NCBI GenBank assembly: GCA_039000515.1
Contig: JBCFYV010000001.1
Location: forward strand, 57,521,372 to 57,585,371
Length of the DNA: 64,000 bases
Direction: 5' to 3'
Source of the DNA: Timema cristinae
Lineage: Eukaryota > Arthropoda > Insecta > Phasmatodea > Timematidae
In this document: piece after piece, positions 46,379 through 57,139 of the stretch
Position numbering within the stretch: the first letter of the stretch is position 1
How the letters are laid out: the number at the start of each line of letters is the position of its first letter
Program-made: the position numbers and the translations under genes
The notes under the pieces: generated by a model
What the model was told of the DNA's origin: nothing
Seen by the model: only the letters and a program-made list of their open reading frames with translations
The model's database searches: none

Positions 46379-46641
46379 CCCGCCTCGGTGGCGTAGTTGG
46401 CTAATGCGCTAGTCGTGTTGAGCTCGACTACTGAAGACGGGGAGATCGAGGTTCGAATCTCGGTCAGGTGAACTGAGGGTGGTTTTCCCTAAATGGTTTT
46501 CCACTCTCCCTCCACGCAAATACGGGTTAACTTTCTATAATTTAACCTTCCCAATTCCTAATCCATTAGCGTAATTAGTACTTAAAGCGTATAACCCGAA
46601 CGGGTAGTAAGACGCGGTGCTCAATATTATTATTATTATTA
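46379..46641 (+). mobile_element. SINE group C
   Basis: Head cccgcctcggtggcgtagtt, B box (gaggttcgaatctcggtcag), body, and 3' module with a perfect acccgaacgggt, then (ATT)n. An 8-bp atcttttt may be the target duplication (about 46370 and 46648). It lies directly against the LINE relic. Confidence 0.92.
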
Positions 46642-46644
46642 TCA

Positions 46645-47080
46645 TAATCTTTTTCACACATTTGTCTGCGACATTTAACTACGTCTTACATGGCCTACCC
46701 CTTCCTTTTGATCCACACACTCTACCTTCATATATTTTGCTTCATCACTCAATCCACACTCTTCTTCTAGACATGCCCAAGCCAACGTAACAAGCTTCTT
46801 TCAAAAATTAACTATTGGATACCCTTTCAAACCGCACTTTTTCAGCCCCCATTTATTACTGACTCTGTCCATGCGAGTTCTCATGCATATATTTTGTATA
46901 TGTCCCATTCCAAACGCATTAGCTCTTTTGTTTCTCTAGACAAACCCGGGCTTCACATCCATAAAACATTGTTGGAGTTAACAAACTTTTATATAGTGCC
47001 ATCTTTGGCTCTTTCAATACTACTTCATTTTTTTTCAATAGTTCACATATATCCAACTAACTTTCCCCTACCATACCCTT
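46645..47080 (-). pseudogene. LINE ORF2 fragment after the reverse transcriptase domain
   Basis: Minus translation gives, in one frame, LTPTMFYGCEARVCLEKQKS and a stop; others give EWDIYKIYA and IYEGRVCGSKGRGRPCKT. This is the classic series 'L-PT-LYGCEAW', 'R--R-CG', 'GRGRPR--W' found at the C-terminal side of Jockey/CR1-like LINE proteins. Frameshifts and stops are frequent, so it is long dead. No upstream catalytic domain is in the window. SINE C inserted at its 3' side. Confidence 0.78.
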
Positions 47081-47084
47081 TCAT

Positions 47085-47155
47085 GAATTAACGGTCGGGG
47101 GCCGGGTGTTGTGTCTGTTCTTGATTTAAGTAAGTTTATCTCAAATAAATGAAAA
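47085..47155 (+). mobile_element. SINE group F 3' fragment
   Basis: The phrase ccgggtgttgtgtctgttct, then tgatttaagtaagttta and caaataaatgaaaa, matches the 3' part of the element at 53125-53365. Confidence 0.5.
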
Positions 47156-47904
47156 AAAAATCTAAGCCTTTAACTAATTCTGTCGAGTGTATATAATTAC
47201 GTTAGTATGGAGTATTTATGTCGAGTATGCATAGTTAATCTAGCATATAGCTAATTATGTCGAGTGTACATAAATTGCTCTCGAACACAACTAATTCTGT
47301 CGAATGTACACAACTGACACCTCATCGTTAGATGGCCCAGGACATGCAACCAGAACACGCCACTATTCACTCAACGAAGGCCCCGGAGAAACCAAATATG
47401 AAATATTCCAATTACGATGCCACCCCGGCTCCCCATTACACCACGTCCCACACATGCGCACGACCCGACGCAGATAAATCTCGTCGGGGAAATCAAGGAG
47501 GATGTTCACAAGGGGAGAAGGAGGGGGGGGGGGGGGCACTTTGATTTACACTCGGCCGTACCTCCCATCACGAAATAAAACTATTTCATAACATCACCAT
47601 TATTTGTACATTTTCTCTAGAAAACAATATTAACAATAAAAAAAACTCTTGGTAAAAACATTATCTCAAGTAACCGGCCTTTAAGTGCGAGCTAGCGTGT
47701 TTGACTTTGATCCATGAGGTTATGGTTCGTTTCCAATCTGGGTGTATAGTGATGCGGGGGACTCCCCGCAGAATGCTGTTTCTTCTCCTCCTCTCTTAAG
47801 ACTATTTATGGTGTATTTCCTTAACATAGGCCTACATCTTCCTCAGTATGCCCCTTTGAGTATGTGGATGGCTTAAGTCAACAGTAGCTTAGTAGTGCAG
47901 ATTA

Positions 47905-47967
47905 AACACACATACACACACAAACACACATACACACACACATACATACATACATACATACATACCT
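47905..47967. repeat. (CA)n/(CATA)n microsatellite
   Basis: CACACATA units grade into six ACAT repeats. Confidence 0.95.
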
Positions 47968-48154
47968 ACCGGAGTGATGAAAGCGTATTATTTTTATAAT
48001 TTGTATATTTAAGAAATAGGTCAGGATTCTTTAAGAAACAGTTGCCTTTTATAATTTGATTAATTTGGCTTAAAAAGGTGTACTTTGTTCATCATGAAAG
48101 ATTGCATTCTTACCTTGCCCGATTAAAGTATTGTCCTATCGTATGAGCAATGTG

Positions 48155-48213
48155 AATAAAAACTAGATGTGTCTAGGTCTTGGACGTTTTTTAGATGTAT
48201 CTAGTTTTTATGT
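48155..48213. repeat. Imperfect hairpin (CTAGAT-rich)
   Basis: aaaaactagatgtgtctagg at left pairs with ttagatgtatctagttttta at right with a short loop. Further ctagat motifs lie at 48233-48330, which suggests a larger decayed inverted element. Confidence 0.6.
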
Positions 48214-49627
48214 GAATAAGACTTGTAAACTCTAGTATGCCTAGATGTACTTTGACTTTTCCGAATGAGCTAGATTTATTGGGTGAATAAAGAGTAGAAT
48301 CTATCTTTTTTTCTGAGATACATCTAGATTTTTTTTAAGACGTGGAGGGGGCATACTAGATTTTGAGCAGTGTCCATCAGTTTGATCATGGCGATGTTCC
48401 TGCCGGTCAGACATGAGAAAATGTATTGTGTTCAGAGGGATGTTAATAGATGTTATGATTTGAAAGTGAAATTGTTGACATTTTAACTGCGGAGTTTTTG
48501 CCAGTAACTGACGAAACACGTGGAGGAGCCTTAATTCCCGAAAATGGATGGCGATACCTCTCACACCCTAGTTATTTACCAAAGCTTTCACCTCATCAAC
48601 ACCAGTGATTTTTAATCATATCTTTTGTCCACACACACACACACACATTTAAAACTACAATTCCTAACGGTGTCATTAACAAAGAACCACTACCTAAAAA
48701 TTTCCTAGTCTAAAGATTTACTAGGTACTACATAGCAGCGTTGATAAAAAGATTTAAATAAATAATAAATGTTGCGTTGACAAATAACAACTACCTAAAA
48801 ATGTCCCAGTCTAAATATGTCCTGCCACACCGGTTGTACTGAAGATATATTTTTTTAACAATATGTTTTTAAACTTTCCCTTCCTGCTGACTGACTCATA
48901 GTACAAAACAAGATGTATCGAGCTTTTGGGTTGTATTTACCACTGCAGAATCTACTGTGATTTCCGGTCTACCTAGACTTAGTTTCTAATTATTATTCAC
49001 TTTGACGTTAGTTGGCGCTAGATTCTACCAAGTAGACTATCTTTGGTTCACTTCCCTTCAATAACCTTCACTTATCCTTCATGGTAAGCGAAGTGTACTT
49101 GGATGAAGTAATAAAAGCATATTCTATAAAGTGAATTTCCAAGCTCAGCTGACACACACACTCCATTATCATTGATGGTCATTTTAACCAGTAAACTAGG
49201 TGAACATTTCTTTTTAAAAAAGAAGGGGGGGGGGGGGGGGTTGCACGTGCATTGGACCTTACTAAGCGTCAAACAAATGATCAATAAGAATACTTCCAGA
49301 AAAATTGGTTTAGGTTAAGTGGTAAGAAATACTGCCCGAGACAGTAATAAATACGTCACCAGGTCTCTCCTTACCAACCCACACTCAACAGGATATATGC
49401 GGTCCTCTACCGTTCCGCACGACAACAAGACCTCACATCCTAGATACAGGCCTTAAGTGCTTGTTTTAGTGCTACGCGTCTTTATGTACTGCTCGTTAGG
49501 TTTGTCCGAAACTTTCGCTAAATATTATAAGGGACAAGGATAAAGAAGGTGGATGATTAAAGGAAATACACCAGAATTCACCGGGAAGGAAGCTAAGAAA
49601 AAAAGTTACATATAATGAACCAATATA

Positions 49628-49909
49628 TTATTATTATTATTAGCACCGCGTCTTACTACCCGTTCGGGTTATACGCACTTACGCTAATGTGTAATGGTAT
49701 GGTGATTGTGAGATGAAATGAAGGACCTACAGTTTAACGTGTAATCCGAACCACGGTGGAGGCCTGGCATTCCCCACATTCACAAGATGTCTTGTCAGAG
49801 GTGAAGGAAGGGTTTGGAAATCAGATAAATTTGTGCCGGGACAGAGGATTGAACCCCGGCCTCCAGCACTGAAGTCTGACACCTTACCCCTAGACCACCA
49901 GGTCACCAA
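49628..49909 (-). mobile_element. SINE group A with 10-bp target duplication
   Basis: A full-length minus copy. Duplication aaccaatata at 49618-49627 and 49910-49919. Confidence 0.95.
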
Positions 49910-49938
49910 AACCAATATAGCTTATTTAATTAAATTTC

Positions 49939-50199
49939 ACCCGCCTCGGTGGCGTAGTTGGCTAACGCGCTAGTCGTGTTGAGTTCGACTGCTGAGGATG
50001 AGGAGATCGAGGTTCGAATCTCGGTCGGGTGAACTGGGGAGGGGGGGTTCTAAATGGTTTTCCACTCTCCCTCCAGGCAAATGCGGGTTCACTTCCTCTA
50101 ATTCAACCTTCTCAATTCCTAATCCATTAGCGTAATTAGTATTTAAAGCGTATAACCCGAACGGGTAGTAATACGCGGTGCTAAATAATAATAAAATAA
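49939..50199 (+). mobile_element. SINE group C with 12-bp target duplication
   Basis: Head ccgcctcggtggcgtagttg, B box, a G run in the body (50038-50047), 3' module with perfect acccgaacgggt, AAT-rich tail. Duplication taattaaatttc at 49927-49938 and 50200-50211. It lies seven bases beyond the right duplication of the group A copy and in opposite orientation. Confidence 0.95.
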
Positions 50200-50211
50200 T
50201 AATTAAATTTC

Positions 50212-50545
50212 TCCTTATAGCTTACATTTCCATTAAATGTCCCAGAATAATACATGAAATTTAATTCATTTTCCCCATATTTTTATAGCGACTATAATTT
50301 GATGAGCTCATATCCTGTAATTGAAATTACAATAAAACGGTTGGACTAATTTTGACAAACTGTTACTAATTCTAAAGTTTATGGGTCAAACTATGTCTGC
50401 GAAGATAGTATCATACAACGAAACACCGATTTTCCCAGCTTTTCTGCTGTGTACGCAGTATCTCATTGTACAATCATTATTTGCTTGCAACACCTTGAAA
50501 GCTCTAGTTTGGGTATGATTGAAATAACGTATATGGTTAAATAAA
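50212..50545. other. Unassigned stretch
   Basis: AT-rich. The phrase 'agcttacatttccattaaat' relates it to the tandem repeat at 51680. Confidence 0.35.
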
Positions 50546-50548
50546 ATA

Positions 50549-51082
50549 CAATGGAACCTCAGTTGTCAAACATAATTCATCTGAGGCTGCTTGGAAACAG
50601 ATTTGTTTGAAATCTTAAACCATTTTCCCGTAACCATTAATGTAAAATCGATTAATCCGTTACCTAACCCCAAATGATTGCTTATTTAAACCTATACAAC
50701 GGCACTTCATGGATAGGTACAAAAACAATGAGAATGCAAAATTCTTACACAAAAAGAACACGATAAAGATTTTTTTTTTTAAATACTTAAAGGCACCGAA
50801 AATTCAAGCAGGAGTCTGCAATAAGCAGATGCTGAGGTGGCGTAGCTTAGTCCCCCGCAGTATAGCTCAGAACACGGAGCACGTGGTTGACGGGTTGCTT
50901 GTCCGGGCACCAAGATTCTGTTCGGAAAATATGTCCGGGCACCAAGATTCTGTTCGGAAAATATGTCCGGGCACCAAGATTCAGTTCGGAAAATATGTCC
51001 GGGAACCAAGATTCTGTTCGGAAATATGTCGGGAACAAGATTTGTTCGATATGAGAGTCGTTCGACGGACGAGGTTCTACTG
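50549..51082. mobile_element. Mariner/pogo-like MITE with internal tandem array
   Basis: Left end caatggaacctcagttgtca; right end as reverse complement cagtagaacctcgtccgtcg. TA flanks both ends (50547-50548, 51083-51084). The right side carries a 32-bp tandem repeat. No transposase. Confidence 0.78.
50907..51050. repeat. Tandem repeat, 32 bp x ~4.5
   Basis: Unit: gtccgggcaccaagattctg plus ttcggaaaatat. The last copies are shortened (ttcggaaatatgtcgggaac). Units follow directly without spacers, so this is not a CRISPR array. Confidence 0.9.
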
Positions 51083-51084
51083 TA

Positions 51085-51679
51085 TTATATATTTTTTATC
51101 TATCTAATTTTCTATTAAATTTAATATATTATTCCACCCTATAAAACTGTATGATGTTGAGATGGCTTACGGAGCTGGGAAAGGGGTCGTTTTAAATTTC
51201 ACGTCGTGTTGTAAAGAAGGAATAATATGTTTCGCTTGAAATTTAAAATCAAAATCTCCAAACCTATGTAAAAATATAGCATTTATAATAAGATACATTA
51301 AAAAAAGGTAATGACGATGACTCTTAAAACCATATATACATAATATAATATAGTATATTAAGTGAAATTGGTGTGTGTTTGGGAGGGGAGAGGGAGGCTG
51401 GGGCGGTTAAAACCATATTTTGTGGGCGCCAAGATTATTTTAACTAACCAAAAATAATAAACTATTGTAAAATACTTTTACAAATTAGAAAAACAAATGT
51501 ATTAGTATAGTCGGGTGGAAATAGCACAGACAGTGGAAAGCCAGGTGAATTCTCATATTCCAGATCTTATCCTAATAAAAAGTTTAGATCCCATTTTAGT
51601 TCGATAATAATCTGCAGCTATCGCTGCAACGATCCATTAGTAACATACATTTTCATTCAATGTCACTCAATAAAATTGT
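51085..51679. other. Unassigned stretch
   Basis: AT-rich with a G-rich patch at 51375-51400. ataatctgcagctatcg at 51606 suggests a family I relic. Confidence 0.35.
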
Positions 51680-51795
51680 GTCATTTATTTAAATTTTCCC
51701 AGATAACTTAAATTTCAATTCAAATGTACGAAACAATGTCATTTAGTTCAATTTCCCCAAATAGCTTAAATTTCCATTCAATGTGCCAAACTTAA
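51680..51795. repeat. Tandem repeat, 58 bp x 2
   Basis: gtcatttatttaaattttcc at 51680 and gtcatttagttcaatttccc at 51738 head two units that share 'ta(a/g)cttaaatttc(a/c)attcaa'. Confidence 0.7.
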
Positions 51796-52595
51796 AAAAA
51801 AAAGTCCTGGTTAAATTACGCAATGCCCATGACAAATATGTAAAAACTAATAATATTTATGTTTGGAAAAATTAAACTAAGCGTTTCTACCTAAACAATC
51901 ATTTATTTTGTTTGGCCAAAAGAGTTTTTTTCCTAAAAAACTGAGAAACAAAACGGAAGATAGCTTGCGTTTCTTTGCAACTCACCTTAAAGCCTCGACG
52001 TTTTAAATTATCATATAAATGCACATACGGCCGTCTAGTCTGTTACGTCGTATCACCAGGAGTTTGTGGCTTCGACTCCCCCAGAGGGCACAGCACAAGG
52101 GCAGGGACTTCAAGCAAGACCAGTCCTACCGCAACAGACGCGGCAATCATCATAAATTACCTGAGTGGAGGCTCAATTCTCCTTGTCGAGATGGGATCAT
52201 CGTGCGAACAAGGCGCGCGTCCGTCGTCTGTCAGCGATCAGTCTCCTCCTTATTCTTTCAACTGATAGAGTTCATGGCCAGACTACCGCCTTTTCATTAA
52301 TAATGTAATTACCTCTCAAGTTTTCCGAGTGTAAGAGGGAAGAGGGGGGGGGGGGGGGATATGACAGTCCGAAAGTACGAAACTCGTGACGAATATACAT
52401 CAATGGAGGAGTATGGAGCAAGCCAGATTTTAGTTCTCAGGTGTGAACTGTGTAGGGACTGACTAAGTATATCATTTCAAACAGAATGTTTATGCCCTTC
52501 CTTGGATACGTTGAAAATCATCGGTAAAATTTCATAAAATTCTATCCGGATTTTGGACGGGGTCGTGTCTGGGACGCCTCCACGAGCGCGCCTCT
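51796..52595. other. Unassigned stretch with one B-box-like motif
   Basis: At 52035-52085 a segment (gttacgtcgtatcaccagga, then gtggcttcgactccccca) looks tRNA-like and may be the head of another SINE. Two overlapping plus frames at 51975-52300 show no motif. A G run is at 52345-52359. Confidence 0.4.
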
Positions 52596-52635
52596 CTTTT
52601 TCATATATATATATATATATATTGTCAAAAAAATC

Positions 52636-52703
52636 AAAAATCATGAAACTTATTTTGTTAGTTTATATATATTATATATATATATATATAACTACCCAAA
52701 TTA

Positions 52704-52757
<54 letters not shown>

Positions 52758-52783
52758 CTAACAAAATAAGTTTCATGATTTTT
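52636..52783. repeat. 148-bp palindrome with 29-bp perfect arms and AT core
   Basis: The left arm at 52636-52664 and the right arm at 52755-52783 are perfect reverse complements (tcatgaaacttattttgtta is inside the left arm). The core is almost pure (TA)n, itself self-complementary, with a short unique spacer. A hairpin or cruciform is expected. Confidence 0.93.
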
Positions 52784-53124
52784 CTCGGCCTTAAAATTTC
52801 TACACATTTTGATTGTGTCTGGATGGAATAGACCTCCAGTTAAAGAAGATATTTTGGCAGTTTTTATGACAAAAAACTTTTTTTTTGACAAAATAATAAA
52901 ACCTTGTTTAATAAGAAAGGATGAGTACACTTTTCGCCACGTGCCATTATCATTTCTTGGATATCATCACGAGTACAGTGGCATTTGACCATAAACATAA
53001 TAAAAGAAAAAGAAATGGTTAAATTCCGCGATGACAATGACAAATATAAGAGAACTGCTGAGATGAATATGAGAGAGAAATAGAAAATGTTAATAATGAA
53101 GCAATATTTGATTTATTTGAAGCT

Positions 53125-53365
53125 ATTCAGTCGGCAGCGTGTCTTTCTACGAATCTAAGTGTCCCGTGTTCGAGTCCAGGGCATGGCCGAAAATTGTATC
53201 GTTGGTGAAATGTGGGTTTCCCCTACAAAGTGATGAATTAACGACCAAAGACTGGATGTTGTGTCTGTTCTAGATTTAAGTTAGTTTACAAGTCGTGTGC
53301 TGATTTAATCAGTCGGTTCAGAAAGTGCGCATTAAATACCTCAAATAAATTTAAATAAAAATATA
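53125..53365 (+). mobile_element. SINE group F
   Basis: A tRNA-like head (gtcggcagcgtgtctttcta) with B box gtgttcgagtccagg, then ggatgttgtgtctgttctag and a 3' part 'tacctcaaataaatttaaat'. The 3' end differs from groups A-D. The fragment at 47085 shares its 3' part. Confidence 0.6.
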
Positions 53366-53592
53366 TTTTAAGCAAAAAAATGTGTTTGCTAAAAAAAAAC
53401 TAGAGAGAACCATGCCTTACTACCCATCCAAGCTATCCATATGCTACGAGATAGCAATAAAGAAAGTAGAATTTTAGAGGAAAGGTACACGCATCTGCGT
53501 GGAGGAGGCGTGACGAGTGAGAAACAATTTTGAAATAGAAACCTCGGTATACCAGGTCAGAATCCAAACCCCAAATCTGCACTGAAGAGCAC

Positions 53593-53815
53593 GCAGACTA
53601 AATGTCAGGATCATCTAGACTGGTTTTCCTGTAGCGGGAAGGTCGGAGTTTAAATCACGGCCGGGTGTATTGAGGGTGTTATTTTCCTACATAGTTTTTC
53701 CATTCTCCCTCCACGCAGCTAAGGGTGCACTCTTAATCCCGACTTACTCACCCCTCCATATTAGCGTAGTTAAATGCGGCTAGCCCAAAAGGCAGTCAAA
53801 CGCGATGTTAAATAA
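53593..53815 (+). mobile_element. SINE group D
   Basis: Head block gactggttttcctgtagcgg, then 'gaaggtcggagtttaaatca' and cggccgggtgtattgagggt, body, and a decayed 3' module with tagcccaaaaggcagtcaaa followed by cgcgatgttaaataaaa. Confidence 0.8.
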
Positions 53816-53819
53816 AAAG

Positions 53820-54398
53820 TGCTACAATCATTATCTCTGAGGGAACTGCATGGCTCCTATCGGGAAACAGCGTTGCCATTATCTTGTTTACGTGGGGTCA
53901 ATCTTCCTTTAAATATAAGACAAGTTTCGCAACTCTGGTCCATCTATGTTGCCTTAAACGCATCTTATCTGTCTTGGACGTCCTTTGTTCGGATCTTGTT
54001 CAGTTTAGTATACGACATTATCGTCCTTGATTCTAGTGCGTTAGTTCAAGATCGGCACTATATTACTTTGTTCGGCCGCTCGGCAGCTACGATTCTACCA
54101 ACGGTATTATGCGGTTATATTATTGATGATCAATTTATGAGGTTATAACACATACAAATGTAAATTAGAGTTGTTAACGTTGGTCGATTTATTGAAATAT
54201 ACCCGTGGTTAAAATTATTGTGAAATACTATTTCTCTATTTGATTTTATGATAAAACCGAGTAGGAGTGATTGTCACCTCGTAATGTTTTCATTCTGGTT
54301 GACGACTTGTCCGCGAGTATTCCTCCGATGAGTCGCGGGATCTCTTGATACACTCGCAGCCCATCCCATTTTTCAATTTCCCTCCCTATAGGAGGAAA
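53820..54398. other. Unassigned stretch with a 109-codon frame
   Basis: The plus frame 53819-54148 is hydrophobic in part and has no known motif; it starts at the tail of a SINE. A small exon cannot be ruled out, but nothing supports it. Confidence 0.35.
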
Positions 54399-54399
54399 T

Positions 54400-54628
54400 C
54401 GGCCAAGATCACTTTCGCCACCTTAAAATAAACTGCCAAGGTTGGGGAGATTGAGGTTCGAATCTCACTCGGGTGAACTGGGGGTGATTTTACCTAAATG
54501 GTTGTCCACTCACCCTCCACAAAAATGCGGGTTCACTTCATCTAAATTCAACCTTCCTAACTCATTAGCATAATTAATAAATAAGAGTATAGCCCGACCG
54601 GGTGGTAAGACGCGGTGCTAAATAAAAT
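54400..54628 (+). mobile_element. SINE group B/C with shortened head
   Basis: Head largely lost; 'gattgaggttcgaatctcac' gives the B box, then tcgggtgaactgggggtgat, body, and tagcccgaccgggtggtaag. The motif here is cccgaccggg, so the pairing arms are kept while the centre changed. Confidence 0.85.
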
Positions 54629-55505
54629 AAATAAAGCAAGGAAAATAGTAATAAACATAGTTATTTTCTAAATAGCTAAAGTGCTAAGATTAATTTTTTG
54701 GTATTTCACAGTTTCAAAGATTTAAGTGGAAAACTGAAATAGTGGCAGACTTTTTTTTCCATAAAAGAGATTTTAGAACTTTTCCATAAGAGATTTTAGA
54801 ACTACAATAAATAAAAAGGTACCCTGAACCGAGTAGCATTCTTAGGGGGTCATTTAAAGGCTGGATTTTTTCACCTTAATTTACTGGAATAATAGGCCAG
54901 TTAAATAATTAATAGGCCTTGGAAAAAGGGTAGTTTTAAAACATATTTATCACGTTTTGACTAATATACTTGAAGTTATTATACGTAAAATTTATCTTAC
55001 TGGCAAGTGTTTATTTCTAGCCGCCATGACCACTACGTCCGATGAGGTTTACCCAATCGGTCGATGATAGCTTCCAACGCATAGCCGTATTGTGCGTGTG
55101 TGAGGTAAACCTAATCAGGTCGCAGTGCTCGACAAACACATTGTATGATACGTCTATGGATGCCAATTCTTGGAGGTGAAGTTTATCTAATTTAACCGTA
55201 GTAATCTCCGAGACACGGCAGAAGACAAGGTTGGGCGATGCACTGACAGCTCTAACCGCAGTTTTCTGCTGTGTCACAGACTACACGTAAAAAAAAAAAG
55301 CTGTAACGACCTCGCCGGGCTTACTGGATACAAGAGTTTGGTTAATACATCAAATGAAAGAAAGGTCCTTTGCTCCATTTTCCTTAAGAACTTCTGACAC
55401 AAGAGGATTTGGACAAAGAAGAGTAAAGGGAATAGCATACGTAAATATTTAGTAAAGGAACAAGAAAGGTAGATAGGAACATAGACATTTTCAATTGTGT
55501 AAAGA
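54629..55505. other. Unassigned stretch
   Basis: No gene seen. An 86-codon minus frame (55017-55277) has no motif. Confidence 0.35.
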
Positions 55506-55507
55506 CC

Positions 55508-55728
55508 TACAGTGATGGGCACACGAGCTAGGGCATCAGTCTCGTCTTGTTTGGATTGCCACTGACGGGAAGCTCCGGGATAGAATTCATTCCAAGTATA
55601 TTTTCTTAGATGGTTTCCCATTCTCCCTTCATGCACACTCGGGTACACATCCTAAAGATTCTACCTTCCTCCTCCCAATATGCGGGTAGCCCGGACAGAT
55701 AATAAGATATAGTACACAAGGAAAAATG
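55508..55728 (+). mobile_element. SINE group D, degenerate
   Basis: Head 'gtgatgggcacacgagctag', ggcatcagtctcgtcttgtt, body 'atggtttcccattctccctt', and 3' relic agcccggacagataataaga. Confidence 0.72.
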
Positions 55729-55754
55729 TAAATATGTAAAAACATTGTGATCAT

Positions 55755-55830
55755 GGGCGCCCATAAATAGTTGATAAAGGGGGGGGAGGCTTCAGCCCCC
55801 CTCTATCACTCTTCAATATTTACTTTTTTT
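55755..55830. repeat. GGGGGGG-AGGCTTC-AGCCCCCC hairpin
   Basis: atgggcgcccataa, then a G run and its complement agccccccct form a stable GC hairpin. A similar G/C pair is at 30152-30184. It probably marks the end of a dispersed repeat. Confidence 0.6.
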
Positions 55831-56575
55831 TGTTAATTTTTATAAAAAAATTAAAATGTGTATTTGAGATTTCGTTGCAGCCTGGACATCATTTATATCA
55901 AAGTTAACAGAGATAAAAAAATTATAAAATGTTGATTTCCTCCCATTGAGTCGTCAATGGCTTTCTTTTCATTATGTTCCGTTGTTGTAACTCATGAAAA
56001 CTATGATTTTTTTTTCAGTATGTCCTCAGATACAACTCAATTCTAGTTTTTGTTGATTTTTCAAAAACTTTTTTTGTTGCGGAAATTGAGTCTTGAAACT
56101 CATATAATCAGCGCAGAATTATGTTCAGATCCTCTAAAATTCCCTCCCACAAAATTTAATTTTGGAAATTTTCTCTCAATAAGGGGGGCGGGGGCTTGCA
56201 ATACCTCCAGCAGATGGGACTCCAATCCACCCCGCATTTGGAAAACCGACATGGGCGTCCTTGATTGTGATCCTATATTTACTTATTCATGAAGATGAGG
56301 TTCAATTATTTGGAGTTAAACAAAACTTGGGCCATCATTATCAACATAAAAATAATTACAGACTCAGGTAAACAGGTCACAGAACTACCTCTGGCCCGAG
56401 GTTCGATCTTTACCGGCTGTACGGTCACGTGTATTTCCTCTACAGTATTGTTTTTCTATTCCTCTCTGCATACGAATTGCCGTACAGTTGTTTAAAGCCC
56501 ACTATTCTGGTCCTGTTTTTTTTTCTTATAGCAAGTATCGGTACAAGAATGGACGAATGAAAAATTAAATTAAAT
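55831..56575. other. Unassigned stretch
   Basis: No gene seen; short frames without motif. Confidence 0.35.
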
Positions 56576-56577
56576 TA

Positions 56578-57139
56578 TAGCACCGCGTCTTACTAGACAT
56601 TCAGTTTGTACGTTTAAGTACTAATTACGCTACTGGGCTAAGAATTGGGAAGGTTAAGTGTTGAGGAAGTGAACCCAGATTTGTGTGGAGGGAGAGTGGG
56701 AAAACATTTAGTTAAAACCACCCCCAGTTCACCCGAGAAAGACTCGAACCTCCATCTCCCCATACTCGGCAGTCTAGCTCAACACTAAACCAGCGCGTTA
56801 GCTATTGTTGTTATTATTATTATTATTATTATTATTAGCACCGCGTCTTACTACCCGTTCGGGTTATACGCACTTACGCTAATGTGCAAATGGTAGGGTG
56901 ATTGGGAGATGAAATTAAGGACCTACAGTTTAACGTAGAATCCGAACCACGGTGGAGGCCTGGCATTCCCCACATTCACAAGATGTCTTGTTAGAGGTGT
57001 AGGAAGAGTTTGGTAATCTGATAAATCTGTGCCGGGACCGAGAATTGAACCCCGGCCGCCAGCACAGAAGTCTGACACCTTACCCTTAGACCACCAGGTC
57101 ACCTAAGCGCGTTAGCTAACTGAGCCACCGAGGCGGGTG
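56578..57139 (-). mobile_element. SINE group C split by SINE A
   Basis: The 3' part is 56578-56804 (diverged module 'agcaccgcgtcttactagac') and the head resumes at 57106-57139 (agcgcgttagctaactgagc, then caccgaggcgggt). Joined across the insertion it is a complete group C copy. Confidence 0.92.
56805..57105 (-). mobile_element. SINE group A inside SINE C
   Basis: A full-length minus copy. The 13-bp duplication agcgcgttagcta is at 56792-56804 and 57106-57118, and the uninterrupted group C copies show it once. The order of insertion, C then A, is therefore certain at this locus. Confidence 0.97.

Larger units (their letters stand above)
47156..49617. other. Mostly unassigned stretch with simple repeats
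   Basis: No gene seen. A GTCGAGTGTA-like phrase recurs at 47182, 47220, 47258 and 47300 in a loose array with about 40-bp spacing. Poly-G runs are at 47522-47535 and 49226-49240. A tRNA-like phrase (ggttatggttcgtttccaat) is at 47710. Confidence 0.4.

Noticed and set aside
50907..51050. Possible CRISPR-like array (32-bp repeats)
   Set aside because: Units are directly adjacent without spacers, lie inside a MITE, and the DNA is eukaryotic.
53819..54148. 109-codon frame as a gene
   Set aside because: Begins at a SINE tail; no motif, no splice or promoter evidence.
55274..55648. 124-codon minus frame as a gene
   Set aside because: About a third overlaps a group D SINE; no motif in the remainder.
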